A DNA stretch of 64,000 nucleotides from Curtobacterium sp. MCSS17_007 (GCF_003234175.2 NZ_CP126257.1:1240001-1304000); one strand, 5' to 3'. Shown: positions 16,240 to 25,786, counted from the first letter of the stretch. The notes: generated by a model from the letters alone, not told the origin. A program made the numbers and translations.

Positions 16240-16728
16240 ATGAGCAGCCCGAGCTCGGACGTCCGCAACAGCGACATCGGCCGCGCCTACACCGAACTCG
16301 CCCGCATCACGCGCCGCGCGAGCATCCGGGCCCGCGGCGACGACCTCGTGCTCAGCGTCGTGGACCAGTCCCTCGTCGACTTCGTCGTGCAGCACCCCGG
16401 CTGCATGGCCATCGACATCGCCCGCTACCTGCGCCTCAACCGGTCGACGATCTCGCGGCAACTGTCCGGCCTCCTGGCCGCCGGGCTGGTCCGCACGACG
16501 GACGGCGGCTCGGGGAACGCCAAGCCGCTCGAGGCCACGGACGCCGGCCGGGCCGCGCTCGAACGCTCCGTACGGCTCCACCGCGACGCGCTCGAGGAAC
16601 GGCTCGCCGACTGGTCGGACGACGACATCGCGCTCCTGGCCGGGCTGCTCGAACGTCTCGGCGCCGCCGACGAGGCCGGGCTGCCGATGCCCGCACGCGC
16701 CACACCGGACGACCGCGCGGCGTCGTGA
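16240..16728 (+). CDS. MarR family transcriptional regulator
   Basis: A 162-residue winged-helix protein: MAIDIARYLRLNRSTISRQLSGLLAAGLV is the recognition region and SGNAKPLEATDAGRAAL the wing. Typical MarR length and helical ends. A TAGGGT box lies near 16177, giving a leader of about 55 nt. Its TGA overlaps the GTG of a phosphoesterase gene, so the two form an operon. Confidence 0.85.
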   Translation: MSSPSSDVRNSDIGRAYTELARITRRASIRARGDDLVLSVVDQSLVDFVVQHPGCMAIDIARYLRLNRSTISRQLSGLLAAGLVRTTDGGSGNAKPLEATDAGRAALERSVRLHRDALEERLADWSDDDIALLAGLLERLGAADEAGLPMPARATPDDRAAS

Positions 16729-17234
16729 CGACCTCGTTCGTCCTGCTCTCCGACACCCACCTGCCGAAGCGCGCGAAGGACCTGCCCGCCGCGCTGTGGT
16801 CGGACGTCGACGCGGCGGACCTCGTCGTGCACGCGGGGGACTGGGTGGACATCGCGACGCTCGACGCCGTGCAGGGGCGGTCCCGCCGGTTCGAGGGGGT
16901 CCGCGGCAACAACGACGGTCCCGGGTTCGACGACCGGCTGCCCCTCGTCGCCCGCTTCACGGTCGAGGACCTGCGCTTCGCGCTCGTGCACGAGACCGGT
17001 GCCGCCACGGGCCGCGAGCGCCGAGCGGACGCGGCGTACCCGGACACCGACGTGCTCGTGTTCGGGCACTCGCACATCCCGTGGGACTCCGTCGCGCCCT
17101 CCGGCATGCGGCTGCTCAACCCCGGGTCGCCGACGGACCGCCGACGACAGCCCGACTTCACCTGGATGCGGGGCACGGTGGACGGGCGGGACCTGACGGT
17201 CGAGCTCGTCCGCCTGCCGCCGACCGCCCGCTGA
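16725..17234 (+). CDS. metallophosphoesterase, YfcE/MJ0936-like
   Basis: A 169-residue single-domain calcineurin-like phosphoesterase with the metal motifs LLSDTHLP, VVHAGDWVD, RGNNDG and FGHSHIP in order. These bind two divalent metals and hydrolyse phosphodiesters or nucleotides. Its GTG overlaps the MarR stop in a GTGA junction. Confidence 0.88.
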   Translation: MTTSFVLLSDTHLPKRAKDLPAALWSDVDAADLVVHAGDWVDIATLDAVQGRSRRFEGVRGNNDGPGFDDRLPLVARFTVEDLRFALVHETGAATGRERRADAAYPDTDVLVFGHSHIPWDSVAPSGMRLLNPGSPTDRRRQPDFTWMRGTVDGRDLTVELVRLPPTAR

Positions 17235-17278
17235 GCACGTCGTGCCCGCGGGCGGCGTCGTGCCCGCGGTCCCGACGT

Positions 17279-17322
17279 CGGACGGGAGGCGCGGATCCAG
17301 CCGGCCCCGTGCCTCCCGTCCG
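17279..17322. terminator. convergent terminator, GACGGGAGGC family
   Basis: A 16-bp stem with one G-U pair (17279-17294 with 17307-17322) between the convergent phosphoesterase and thiD-tenA genes. It has the same core GACGGGAGGCGCGG as the other hairpins, with a different loop. Confidence 0.75.
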
Positions 17323-17355
17323 CCGTCCGGTGCGGTGGTCGCGCGCACTGCCCGT

Positions 17356-18894
17356 TCAGACCGCCGTGTGTCGTGCGGTCACACCGGTCACGGTCCGGTC
17401 GGTCGGCATGCGGAAGAACGCGAGTTCCCACGCGGTGGACCGGCGGTGCGCCCGGGCCATCCGGCCGCGCTCCGCAGCGTCCGCCGCTGCGGCGAGCTCC
17501 TCGACCCGCGCGGTCGCCTCGGCGCTCGCCGCCGCGAAGGCCGGGTCGCCGTACGCGCCGAGCCAGTCCGCGAACGGGTGCCCGTCCGGGGCGTGGCCGA
17601 GCTGCGTGCCGACCCAGGCGTACACGCGGAAGCACGGCAGCACCGCGGCGGCGAGGACCGCCGGCGAGCCGCTGTCGGCGGCGTCCTGCAGGTGGGCGAG
17701 GTAGCCGGCGCAGGTCGGGTGCACGGGGTCGTCGGCGTGCGAACCGGCGAGCCGGCGGTGGTGCAGCTCGCGGGCCTCGTCCGCGCAGCCCTGCGCGGCG
17801 GACGCCCAGAAGGCCGCCGCACCACCGGTCGACACCTCCGCGAGCCGCGCGAGGTGCCGCTCGTACGCCCGCAGGTAGTGGACGTCCTGCGCGAGGTAGC
17901 CGGCGAAGACGTCCTCGTCGAGCGTGCCGTCGCGGAGCCCGACGAGGAAGTCGCAGGCGACGGTCTCGTCGAGGGTGTCCCGCACGTCGGTCCACCAGCG
18001 GTCCGTCCACGACACCGGCGGCAGCGCGGCACGGACGGCCGCGCCGTGGTCGACCGGGCCGTTGCCCGTGCCCACGTGCAGCGCGTCCGCGCCCCGGAGT
18101 GCCGTGGTCAGCCACGTCTTCGCGCCGTCGACCGCGAGCTCCCAGTCGCCGTCGCGGGCGGCCAGCGTCGCGATCGCACTCGACAGCGAGCAGCCCGTCC
18201 CGTGCGTGTTCGTGGTGGCGATCCGCGGCGCTCGGAAGGTGCGCAGCACGCCGTCCGGGCCGACGAGCACGTCGTCCGAGGTCGGTCCGGCGTCGTGTCC
18301 GCCCTTGGCCAGCACCAGGACGTCCCAGCGGCGGGCGACGCGTCGGGCGGCGGCGATCGTCGCCGACGGTGCTGCTGCTGGGGCTGCTGCGGCTGTCGGT
18401 GGGTCGGTCGGCGCGCCCGTTCCGGCGGGTGCGTCCGCGCCGGCGAGCGCCGCCAGTTCCGTCAGCTCGGCCCGGTTCGGGGTCACGAGGTCGGCGACGG
18501 CGAGCAGGTCGCCCATCGCCGTCGCGGCGGCCTCGTCGAGCAGCCGGTCACCACTCGTGGCGACCATGACCGGGTCGACGACGACCACGGGCGGCCGGTG
18601 TGCGCGGAGCCAGTCGGTGACGGTCCGGACGACCTCGACCGTGCCGAGCATGCCGGTCTTCACGGCGTCGACGACGACGTCGTCCGACACCGCGTCGAGC
18701 TGCTCGCGGAGGAAGGCGGCGTCGGGGACGTGCACCGACCGCACGCCGCGGGTGTTCTGCGCGACGAGCGCCGTCACGACGCCCATGCCGTAGCCGTCGT
18801 GGGCGGCGATCGACTTGAGGTCCGCCTGCAGGCCCGCCCCGCCCGTCGGGTCCGTGCCCGCGATGCTCAGCACGCGCGGTACCCGCGGCGTCAC
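17356..18894 (-). CDS. thiD: ThiD-TenA fusion: HMP(-P) kinase with thiaminase II-like domain
   Basis: A 512-residue bifunctional protein. Residues about 5-270 are ThiD (SIAGTDPTGGAGLQADLKS, KTGMLG, VVDPVMVATSG, ATTNTHGTGCSLSSAIA), which phosphorylates hydroxymethylpyrimidine twice. Residues about 300-512 are TenA (FLVGLRDGTLDEDVFAGYLA, and VLPCFRVYAWVG with the likely active cysteine), which salvages aminopyrimidines from degraded thiamine. It is last in the thiM-thiE-thiD operon. GTG 18892-18894 overlaps the thiE stop; GTG 18904-18906 is an alternative. Confidence 0.92.
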   Translation of the reverse strand: MTPRVPRVLSIAGTDPTGGAGLQADLKSIAAHDGYGMGVVTALVAQNTRGVRSVHVPDAAFLREQLDAVSDDVVVDAVKTGMLGTVEVVRTVTDWLRAHRPPVVVVDPVMVATSGDRLLDEAAATAMGDLLAVADLVTPNRAELTELAALAGADAPAGTGAPTDPPTAAAAPAAAPSATIAAARRVARRWDVLVLAKGGHDAGPTSDDVLVGPDGVLRTFRAPRIATTNTHGTGCSLSSAIATLAARDGDWELAVDGAKTWLTTALRGADALHVGTGNGPVDHGAAVRAALPPVSWTDRWWTDVRDTLDETVACDFLVGLRDGTLDEDVFAGYLAQDVHYLRAYERHLARLAEVSTGGAAAFWASAAQGCADEARELHHRRLAGSHADDPVHPTCAGYLAHLQDAADSGSPAVLAAAVLPCFRVYAWVGTQLGHAPDGHPFADWLGAYGDPAFAAASAEATARVEELAAAADAAERGRMARAHRRSTAWELAFFRMPTDRTVTGVTARHTAV

Positions 18895-19559
18895 CGGGTG
18901 CCCCACGCGTCGACGAGTGCGGCAGCAGCGGCGCCGGGGTCCGCCGCGGCGCAGATGCCGGAGACGACGGCGACCCCCGCCGCCCCTGCAGCGCGCAGGG
19001 GTGCGACGTCGTCGAGTCCGACACCGCCGATGGCGACGCAGGGGACGCCGGTCGGGCGGGCGAGTCCCGCGATCCGGGCGAACCCGTCGTGTCCGAGCGC
19101 CGGCGGGTGGTCGGCCTTGGTCGTGGTGGGGTGGACGACGCCGACACCGAGCAGGTCGACGGTGCCGCGGGGGAGCCCCGCGACGACGTCGAGGTGCGCC
19201 GGGGTGTTCGCCGTGAGGCCCACGTGGGCGTCCGGCCCGAGGACGGCCCGGGCCGCCTCGACGGGCAGGTCGGACTGCCCGAGGTGCACACCGGCGACGC
19301 GGTGTCCGTCGCGTCGGGCGACGAGGGCCACGTCGAGCCGGTCGTCGACGACGACGGTCGCGCGGGTGCCCACGGCGTCGGCGACCGCGACGGTCAGCGC
19401 CAGGAGGTCGCGGGCGGACGACTCCTTGTCGCGCACCTGCACGAACCGGACACCCGCGTCGACGGCGGCACGGACGACCCCGAGCACTCCCGTGCCGTGC
19501 CGGTCGGCGAGCACCCCGTCGGTGACCAGGTAGACGCCGATGTCCGACGACGCGGTCAC
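18891..19559 (-). CDS. thiE: thiamine-phosphate synthase
   Basis: A 222-residue TIM-barrel enzyme that joins HMP-PP and HET-P to thiamine phosphate. Motifs: [13 protein letters not shown] for the pyrophosphate site, [21 protein letters not shown], and [19 protein letters not shown]. The start overlaps the end of thiM by four bases and its stop overlaps the thiD start, so the three genes are translationally coupled. Confidence 0.93.
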   Translation of the reverse strand: MTASSDIGVYLVTDGVLADRHGTGVLGVVRAAVDAGVRFVQVRDKESSARDLLALTVAVADAVGTRATVVVDDRLDVALVARRDGHRVAGVHLGQSDLPVEAARAVLGPDAHVGLTANTPAHLDVVAGLPRGTVDLLGVGVVHPTTTKADHPPALGHDGFARIAGLARPTGVPCVAIGGVGLDDVAPLRAAGAAGVAVVSGICAAADPGAAAAALVDAWGTR

Positions 19560-20428
19560 GACCGGACCGCCGTCGGCTCGGTGGTGACGCGGGCCTCGCG
19601 GACGACGTCCTCCGGCGTCAGCGACGCGAGCCGGTCGAGGAACAGCGGCTGGAACGTGCCCGGGCCGCCGGCGTCACGCGCCGCGAGCTCGGCCGCGACG
19701 GTGTGGACGGTGGTCGCCGCGACGGCCGCGGCGCCCGGGTCCTCCGGCGACACCGCCGCGAAGGCGGCGACCACGGCGCCGAGCGCGCACCCGCCCCCGG
19801 TGATCCTCGTCAGCAACGCGGTGCCGTTCGCGACCCGGACCACGCCGGTTGCGGGCGCGACGACGAGGTCCACGGGACCGGACACGGCCACGGCGCCCAC
19901 GCGCCTCCCGTCCGACGCCCACACCGCGGTCTCCCGGGCGTCCTCCGTCCCGGCGGTGCTGTCGACGCCGCGTCCACCCTCGGCCGCGCCGAGCAGGGCG
20001 AGCACCTCGGAGGCGTTGCCGCGGAGCACGGTCGGCCGGAGTGCGAGCAGGTCGCGAGCGAGGGCCGTGCGGACCGGCAGCGAACCGACGGCGACGGGGT
20101 CGAGGACCCACGGGGTTCCGGAGTCGGTGGCAGCCGACGCGGCCTCGAGCGACGCGGCACGCGGTTCCGGGTGCGGTGTCCCCGTGTTCACGAGCAGGGC
20201 GTCCGCGACGCGGGCGAACGGTCCGGCCTCGGTGGCGACGTCGACCATCGCGGCGGACGCGCCGAGCGCGAGGAGGACGTTCGCCGTGACGTTCTGCACG
20301 ACGGTGTTGGTGATGCACTGGACCAGGGGGCCGCGGGCGCGGACCCCCTCGAGCAGTGCGGCGGTGCGGTCGGCCCAGTCCGGGGACGGTGTGCCGGCGG
20401 GTCCGGGTACGGGCGCAGCAGTGTGCAT
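19556..20428 (-). CDS. thiM: hydroxyethylthiazole kinase
   Basis: A 290-residue kinase that phosphorylates the thiazole moiety of thiamine for salvage. Signatures: [20 protein letters not shown] at the N-terminus, the [13 protein letters not shown] region, VLDPVAVG, and the anion-hole motif [12 protein letters not shown]. First gene of the operon, directly after a TPP riboswitch. AAGGGATCG precedes the ATG. Confidence 0.93.
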   Translation of the reverse strand: MHTAAPVPGPAGTPSPDWADRTAALLEGVRARGPLVQCITNTVVQNVTANVLLALGASAAMVDVATEAGPFARVADALLVNTGTPHPEPRAASLEAASAATDSGTPWVLDPVAVGSLPVRTALARDLLALRPTVLRGNASEVLALLGAAEGGRGVDSTAGTEDARETAVWASDGRRVGAVAVSGPVDLVVAPATGVVRVANGTALLTRITGGGCALGAVVAAFAAVSPEDPGAAAVAATTVHTVAAELAARDAGGPGTFQPLFLDRLASLTPEDVVREARVTTEPTAVRS

Positions 20429-20432
20429 GGAC

Positions 20433-20510
20433 GATCCCTTCGCGAGTACGAGCTCGAGCAGGTTCGACGGGTGTGATCTCAGCCGCTCGGTGCGGCACCC
20501 CGTGTCTCGG
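20433..20510 (-). ncRNA. TPP riboswitch (THI element)
   Basis: On the minus strand the leader reads ACACGGGGTGCC, then GGCTGAGATCACACCC, then GAACCTGCTC and GCGAAGGGAT. These are the conserved blocks of the TPP aptamer in the right order, ending five bases before the thiM start. The proximity to the ribosome site suggests that TPP binding blocks translation initiation. It controls thiM-thiE-thiD/tenA. Confidence 0.93.
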
Positions 20511-20580
20511 ACGACACCGTACACGACGCTGCGAGACCGTCGTCCGTCCCGACGCAGGCGCCGTGTGCCAGGGTTGACGG

Positions 20581-21483
20581 GTGCCTGACGTGACCCCTCC
20601 CGGACCCCCGCCCGGTCCCCGCGACCCCGGTGACGCCTGGGCGGTCGGACCCGACGGCACCAAGGCGTGGGGGCGCTTCGGCGCGGCGGGGCTGCTCGTC
20701 GACGACGGTGCCGGGCGGGTGCTGCTGCAGCACCGCGTCGAGTGGAGCCACCACGGCGGGACGTGGGGGATCCCCGGCGGTGCGCGGCACCAGGGCGAGG
20801 ACGCCGTGACGGCCGCACTCCGCGAGTCCGCGGAGGAGGCCGGCGTCCCCGAGGACGGCATCGACCTGCGGCACGCGGCGGTGCTCGACCTGGGGTTCTG
20901 GACCTACACGACGGTGGTCGGGCGGGCGCGCCGACCGTTCGAGCCCGTGATCGCCGACCGCGAGAGCCTGGCACTGTCGTGGGTGCCGGTCGCCGAGGTC
21001 GACGACCTGCCGCTGCACCCCGGCTTCGGGGCCTCGTGGCCGGCGCTCCGCGCGGCGATCACGACCGCGCCGCACGTCGTCGTCGACGCGGCGAACGTGG
21101 TCGGCAGCGTGCCGGACGGGTGGTGGAAGGACCGGGCGGGCGCCGCCGGACGGCTGCTCGCGTCGGTCGGGGCACTCGCCGAGCGCGGTGTGGCGTCCGG
21201 GGAGCTCGCGCTGCCCTTCGCCCGGTGGTGGCCGCGGTGGACCGTGGTGCTCGAGGGGGAGGCGCGCGCTGCTGCACCGGCGGACGGTCGCGCGGCGAGC
21301 GACGCGGTCGAGGTCGTCCGGGCCGACGGCTCCGGTGACGACGCGATCGTCGAGGCCGCCCGGGCCGCTCGTGACTCCGGTGGTGCTCCCGTCGTCGTCG
21401 TGACGGCGGACCGCGAGCTCCGGGCGCGTGTCGAGGCCCTCGGCGCCGAGGTCCGCGGCCCCGGCTGGTTCCGCGAACAGTAG
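20581..21483 (+). CDS. NUDIX hydrolase fused to a NYN/PIN-like domain
   Basis: A 300-residue two-domain protein. Residues about 25-155 are a NUDIX hydrolase with a good Nudix box (G67 to V89: G-x5-E-x7-RE-x2-EE-x-G). Residues about 160-300 start [20 protein letters not shown] and end [20 protein letters not shown]. This is an acidic Rossmann-like pattern of NYN/YacP-type nucleases (early Asp-Asn pair, [16 protein letters not shown]). It would couple nucleotide-diphosphate cleavage with an RNA-processing-like fold. GTG start, probably leaderless (CAGGGT six bases upstream). The C-terminal assignment is by pattern only. Confidence 0.75.
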   Translation: MPDVTPPGPPPGPRDPGDAWAVGPDGTKAWGRFGAAGLLVDDGAGRVLLQHRVEWSHHGGTWGIPGGARHQGEDAVTAALRESAEEAGVPEDGIDLRHAAVLDLGFWTYTTVVGRARRPFEPVIADRESLALSWVPVAEVDDLPLHPGFGASWPALRAAITTAPHVVVDAANVVGSVPDGWWKDRAGAAGRLLASVGALAERGVASGELALPFARWWPRWTVVLEGEARAAAPADGRAASDAVEVVRADGSGDDAIVEAARAARDSGGAPVVVVTADRELRARVEALGAEVRGPGWFREQ

Positions 21484-21504
21484 GACGGCGCGACGCCCAG
21501 GGCG

Positions 21505-22755
21505 TCAGTCCTCGGGCACGTACCGCTTCGAGGAGACCAGCAGGGCCGCCCACGACACCACCCCGAGCCCGACCACGACGGCCAGGATCACCGACACCGG
21601 GACCCCGGCCCCGCCCGCGATCGCCGCGATGACCGCCGGTGCCAGGAAGCCGCTGTACGCCACCGCGTAGAACGCCCCCGTCAGGCCGGCCAGGTCGCGG
21701 GAGCCCGCGATCCGCTGCACCTCGAGCAACGACGACACGAGCGCGGTCCCCATGCCGACGCCGATCACCACGTTCGCCGCGAGGCCGATCCACACCGACT
21801 GCAGCTCGACGGCCAGGAGCACGACGCCGATCCCGACGGTCATGACGGCGACCGCGGTCACGAGCCCACGCGCCGAGGACACCGAGTGCACCCGCTTCGC
21901 GAACGGCTGCACGGCGCTCGAGACCCCGAGTGCGACGACCGTCGCGGCGGTGGCGAACACGAGGCCCCACGGTCCGGTCGCGCCGGCGAGCCGGGTCGGC
22001 AGGTAGCCGTACCCGATCGCGGCCGAACCGAAGATCCAGGGCGCGGCGACGACGACCACGCGGGTGAACCGGCGGTGACCGGCGCTCGGGACGGCGAGCT
22101 GCCGCCACCACGGTCCGGCGAGGCCACCGTTCACCGCGGTCTCCGGCGCCCGCCAGACCACGAGTGCGAACGGCGCCGCGACGCAGACGTGGACGAGGAA
22201 CGGCAGCACCTCGGGCGCCGGGCCCCACTGTGCGATGCCACCGGCGACGAGCGCACCGAGCCCGGAGCCGAGCGTGAACGCCAGGGAGGCGCGCCGTGCT
22301 CCTGCCCCGGCGTCGGCGTCGGGGTCGTACCGGCCCTGGGAGAGCTCCTTCACCCAGCTGTTGCCGACCGCCATCGCGATGCCGACCGTCACCCCCGAGA
22401 ACAGTCGGCCCGCGGCGAGGAAGCCGGGTCCGAGCGGCCCGAGCGCGAGCAGCCCGCTCCCGACGACCGCTGCGGCGATCCCGACGAGCACGAGCGGCTT
22501 CCGTCCGTGCCGGTCCGACGAGGACCCGGCGACGAGCAGGGCGGGTGCGAGCCCGAGCACGTACACCCCGAGGAAGACGTTGACGAGCACGGACGAGTAG
22601 TGCGCCCGCTCCTCGTACATGAGCAGGAGCGGCGAGAACTGGTTGCCGCCCCAGGAGCACACGAACACCGCGCCCCAGACCATCAGCCAGGGCGGGAGCC
22701 GCCGCACGGCGGGGACGGCGCCGGTCGTCGGGATGCTCCCGGTCGCCCCGCTCAC
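21505..22755 (-). CDS. MFS transporter
   Basis: A 416-residue protein with about 12 membrane segments and the loop motif GSSSDRHGRKPLVLVG between segments 2 and 3. The general layout is that of a drug/metabolite antiporter. Its GTG overlaps the stop of the GntR regulator gene, so the regulator and transporter form an operon. The substrate is unknown. Confidence 0.85.
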   Translation of the reverse strand: MSGATGSIPTTGAVPAVRRLPPWLMVWGAVFVCSWGGNQFSPLLLMYEERAHYSSVLVNVFLGVYVLGLAPALLVAGSSSDRHGRKPLVLVGIAAAVVGSGLLALGPLGPGFLAAGRLFSGVTVGIAMAVGNSWVKELSQGRYDPDADAGAGARRASLAFTLGSGLGALVAGGIAQWGPAPEVLPFLVHVCVAAPFALVVWRAPETAVNGGLAGPWWRQLAVPSAGHRRFTRVVVVAAPWIFGSAAIGYGYLPTRLAGATGPWGLVFATAATVVALGVSSAVQPFAKRVHSVSSARGLVTAVAVMTVGIGVVLLAVELQSVWIGLAANVVIGVGMGTALVSSLLEVQRIAGSRDLAGLTGAFYAVAYSGFLAPAVIAAIAGGAGVPVSVILAVVVGLGVVSWAALLVSSKRYVPED

Positions 22756-23393
22756 AGCGCACCCCGGTGGGACGCCACGTGCGCACGGAGGACCTCGGTG
22801 TAGCGCGCGCCGTCACCCGCCGCGAGCGCTGCCGCGAGCACCCGGTGGTCGTCGAGCGACGCCTGCAGCTGCTCGGGCTGCAGCCGCATCAGCTGGTGCC
22901 GCAGCCGCTGCTGGCGGTCGCGCAACGTGCGCGCGAACAGCACGGCGATCGCGTTCCGCGACGCGGCGATGACGGCGCCGTGGAAGGCCGCGTCGCTCTC
23001 GACGAAGCGGTCGACGTCCCCGGCGGTGACCGCGGCCTCCTGCTCGGCCAGCAGGGCCTGGAGGCCCGGGACCAGCTCCGGCACGCGGCCGTCGGCGACG
23101 ACACGGGTCGCCGCGGTCGACTCGATCGCCTCCCGCATCTCGAGCACGTCGGTCGCCTCGTTCGGGGACATCGGGCGCACGACGGCGCCCCGTCGGGCGC
23201 CGAGCACGATGAGCTCCTCGGCGGCCAGGCGGAGGAAGGCCTCGTGCACCGGTGTCCGCGAGACGCCGATCTCCCGGCACAGCGCGTTCTCGCTGATGGC
23301 CGTCCCGCCCGGCAGGTCCCCGCGGACGATCGCCCGCTTGACGTGCTCGTACGCCCGGTCCGCCGCGGATCCCTCGGGTGTCGCGTCGCTCAC
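22752..23393 (-). CDS. GntR family regulator, FadR/FCD subfamily
   Basis: About 213 residues. The N-terminal winged helix has AYEHVKRAIVRGDLPGGTAI and ENALCREIGVSRTPVHEAFLRL. The C-terminal all-helical FCD domain has metal-ligand-like residues (DAAFHGAVIAAS, HRVLAAAL, HVASH). GTG 23391-23393 gives the normal family N-terminus; ATGs further upstream are possible. It likely represses its own operon with the MFS gene in response to a small carboxylate-type ligand. Confidence 0.85.
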   Translation of the reverse strand: MSDATPEGSAADRAYEHVKRAIVRGDLPGGTAISENALCREIGVSRTPVHEAFLRLAAEELIVLGARRGAVVRPMSPNEATDVLEMREAIESTAATRVVADGRVPELVPGLQALLAEQEAAVTAGDVDRFVESDAAFHGAVIAASRNAIAVLFARTLRDRQQRLRHQLMRLQPEQLQASLDDHRVLAAALAAGDGARYTEVLRAHVASHRGAL

Positions 23394-23411
23394 GCCGAGT
23401 GATCCTACTCC

Positions 23412-23431
23412 TTGCATGCAACGATGCATGC
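23412..23431. promoter_or_regulatory. candidate GntR operator
   Basis: Upstream of the GntR gene the sequence TTGCATGCAA overlaps GCATGCAACGATGCATGC, two interleaved palindromes. FadR-subfamily proteins bind short palindromes at this position. Inference from symmetry. Confidence 0.4.
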
Positions 23432-23543
23432 CGACCGGAGCGAGAACGTCACACGCTGTTCGTGACCAGATCGAGACATCGCGCACCCGCTCTCGCTACG
23501 CTGACCCTCACGTCAACGGGGACGTACCGATCAGGAGGTCACG

Positions 23544-24296
23544 ATGGAGCGTGTCACCAGAGCCGACGACCGCGTCCACCGCCCGGCAGGGCCGTGGACG
23601 CCGACCGTGCACCGGCTGCTCGCGCACCTGCACGAGCAGGGCTTCGTCGCGGCACCGGAACCGATCGCGCTGGGGGACTCCCTCGAGACGGTCACCTTCG
23701 TGCCGGGCACCGCCGGCAACTACCCGTGGAGCGCCGAGATCGCGAGCGAGGCGGCCCTCGTCACCTCGGCTCGACTGCTGCGGCAGTACCACGACGCGGC
23801 GGCGACCTACCCACGCGACGACGCCGCGGACGTGTGGTCGCAGGCCGAGCGCCTGCCGGTCGAGACGATCGTGCACGGCGACTTCGCGCCCTACAACTGC
23901 GTCTACGACGGCATCGCCGCCGTCGGGCTCATCGACTTCGACACCGCGCACCCCGGCCCGCGGGTGTGGGACGTCGCGAGTGCCGTCTACCGTTTCGCGC
24001 CCTTCACCACCGGACTCGTCGAGGGCAGCACCGCACCGGACCTCGACGAGCGGCTCGACCGTGCGGCGGAGTTCTGCCGCGCCTACGGGCTCGACGACCG
24101 GTCCCGCGGGGTCCTCGTCGAGACGATGACGGCATCGCTCGTCGCCCTCGTGACGACGATGGAGACCGAGGCGGCAGCGGGCAACCCGAAGTTCCTCAGC
24201 GACCTCGAGCACGGGCACGCGGACCTCTACCGGGCGGACGTCACCTGGATCGAGTCGCACGCCGCAGCGATCCACGAGGCCGTCACCGCGCGCTGA
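23544..24296 (+). CDS. phosphotransferase of the APH/choline kinase superfamily
   Basis: A 250-residue protein with the Brenner motif VHGDFAPYNCVYDG and the metal-binding IDFDTAHPGPRVWDVA of aminoglycoside/choline/homoserine-type kinases. The N-terminal ATP lobe is unusually short, with no clear P-loop-like strand, so the substrate could be anything from a small metabolite to an antibiotic. A strong AGGAGG precedes the ATG, and a TACGCT box lies near 23495. Confidence 0.82.
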   Translation: MERVTRADDRVHRPAGPWTPTVHRLLAHLHEQGFVAAPEPIALGDSLETVTFVPGTAGNYPWSAEIASEAALVTSARLLRQYHDAAATYPRDDAADVWSQAERLPVETIVHGDFAPYNCVYDGIAAVGLIDFDTAHPGPRVWDVASAVYRFAPFTTGLVEGSTAPDLDERLDRAAEFCRAYGLDDRSRGVLVETMTASLVALVTTMETEAAAGNPKFLSDLEHGHADLYRADVTWIESHAAAIHEAVTAR

Positions 24297-24448
24297 GCCG
24301 CGCCCGCAGCTGCTCCGGTCCCGGCCCGGACCCGTGACGGGGCCCGACGCGGGCGTGGCCAGCGGAGCGTGCGCACACCGGGCCTCCCGGCAGCTCCCAG
24401 CCCGCGCGCGGCGGACTTCGATCCTGCAGCGGGTAGTGTCGCAGGGCC
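24297..24448. other. short intergenic region with a -10 box
   Basis: About 150 bases with no gene. TAGTGT at 24434-24439 is the likely -10 for the J-domain gene, nine bases before its ATG. Confidence 0.4.
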
Positions 24449-25384
24449 ATGACCGACAGCCCGGCGGACGCCACCCCGTACGAGGTCCTCGGCGTCCCCG
24501 CGACGGCCGACGACGACGAACTCCGCCGTGCGTACCGGCGGGCCGCCCGCGAGACCCACCCCGACCTGGGCGGCGACGCCCGCCGCTTCCGCCAGGTGCA
24601 GATCGCGTGGGAACGCGTCGGCACCCCGGCGGCACGTCGGGCGTACGACGCCGGATCCCGCGCGTCCACGCCGGGCGCGCCCTCGGGTTCGTCGGTGTGG
24701 GCGCGCGACGGTCGGGACGCCTACGCACCGCCGGCCGCGCGTCGCGACTCCCGTCCACGGGCACGGTCGCACGGGCACCCCGGCGGTCGTTCGCGCGAGG
24801 TCTTCCTGCAGGCGGAGCGTGAGTGGGTCGGTCTCGGCGATCCGATCGAGGATCCCTACGACCCCGCGCTCGTCCGCTCCGCACCCCGGCACGTGCGCCG
24901 GCTCCTCGGCGAGGCCCTCGCGGAGGAGGCGACGGCCTCGATCATCGCCGGGATGGGCATCGGCGTGACGGTGTGGCACGACCTCGACGCCGGCGCCGAG
25001 GGCAAGCTCGACCACGCCGTCCTGACGCCGAGCGGCCTGTGGGCGGTCGAGTCGATCGACTGGGGCGCACCGGTGCGCGTCGAGCACGGCGAGGTCGTCG
25101 GTGAGACCCTGGCGCCGGGGGAGCGCCCCGTCAAGGAGCTCGTCCGCGCGGCCCGCGCCGTGCAGAAGCAGACGCGCGTGAAGTTCACCGGACGCCTGAT
25201 GGTCGTGCCGGACGCCGCGGTGGACGAGGACGTGCAGGTCGTCGGCCCGGCACGGAAGCCCACCGCCCTGGTCGTGCGGCGGAGCGCCCTCGGTCAGGTG
25301 CTCGGCGGGCTCTGGTCACCCGAGGGGTCGGTCGACGTCTTCGAGATCCGCGACCGCATGCAGCAGGCCGTCCGGTTCGTCTGA
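24449..25384 (+). CDS. J-domain protein with a NERD-like C-terminal domain
   Basis: A 311-residue protein. Residues 9-68 form a J domain with H37-P-D39, which stimulates DnaK ATPase activity. A basic, disordered linker runs to about 120. The C-terminal part includes EGKLDHAVLTPSGLWAVESI and DWGAPVRVEHGEVV, with the strand pattern of NERD/restriction-endonuclease-like folds. The catalytic Lys position after E-S is Ile, so it may be inactive. No zinc-finger or DnaJ C-terminal domains are present. The NERD similarity is a judgement by eye. Confidence 0.72.
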   Translation: MTDSPADATPYEVLGVPATADDDELRRAYRRAARETHPDLGGDARRFRQVQIAWERVGTPAARRAYDAGSRASTPGAPSGSSVWARDGRDAYAPPAARRDSRPRARSHGHPGGRSREVFLQAEREWVGLGDPIEDPYDPALVRSAPRHVRRLLGEALAEEATASIIAGMGIGVTVWHDLDAGAEGKLDHAVLTPSGLWAVESIDWGAPVRVEHGEVVGETLAPGERPVKELVRAARAVQKQTRVKFTGRLMVVPDAAVDEDVQVVGPARKPTALVVRRSALGQVLGGLWSPEGSVDVFEIRDRMQQAVRFV

Positions 25385-25423
25385 CCGCAGTCGCTCTCGA
25401 TCCGGACGACGCTTCCGGATGGT

Positions 25424-25786
25424 CTAGTGGCCGCGCAGCTTCTCGAGGTCGCGACGCTCCCGCTTGCTCGGACGCCCGGCGCCGCGGTCACGGGTCGGGA
25501 CGAAGCCGGCTTCCTCGCGGGGGAGCCTCGGCGGGGTCCGGTCCTCGAAGTGCTTCGCAGCCTCGGTCGCGCTCGTGCGCTTGAGGATGATGCCCCGCAC
25601 GACGACCACGCGGTCGAACCCGTGCTGGCGGACCCGGACCTCGTCCCCGGGGCCGATCGGCTGCGCCGGCTTCGCGCGTTCCCCGTTCACCCGGACGTGC
25701 CCGGCCTTGCACGCACTGGTCGCGGCGGACCGGGTCTTCGTGATCCGCACCGCCCAGATCCAGCTGTCGACGCGTGCCTTCTCCAT
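25424..25786 (-). CDS. S4-domain RNA-binding protein, HslR/Hsp15-like
   Basis: A 120-residue protein. The S4 fold covers residues 3-60 (RVDSWIWAVRITKTRSAATSA, then GHVRVNGERAKPAQPIGPGD), with a basic Lys/Arg-rich tail. Hsp15 homologues bind stalled 50S subunits carrying peptidyl-tRNA. It lies convergent to the J-domain gene, so both neighbours are related to proteostasis. Confidence 0.85.
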   Translation of the reverse strand: MEKARVDSWIWAVRITKTRSAATSACKAGHVRVNGERAKPAQPIGPGDEVRVRQHGFDRVVVVRGIILKRTSATEAAKHFEDRTPPRLPREEAGFVPTRDRGAGRPSKRERRDLEKLRGH

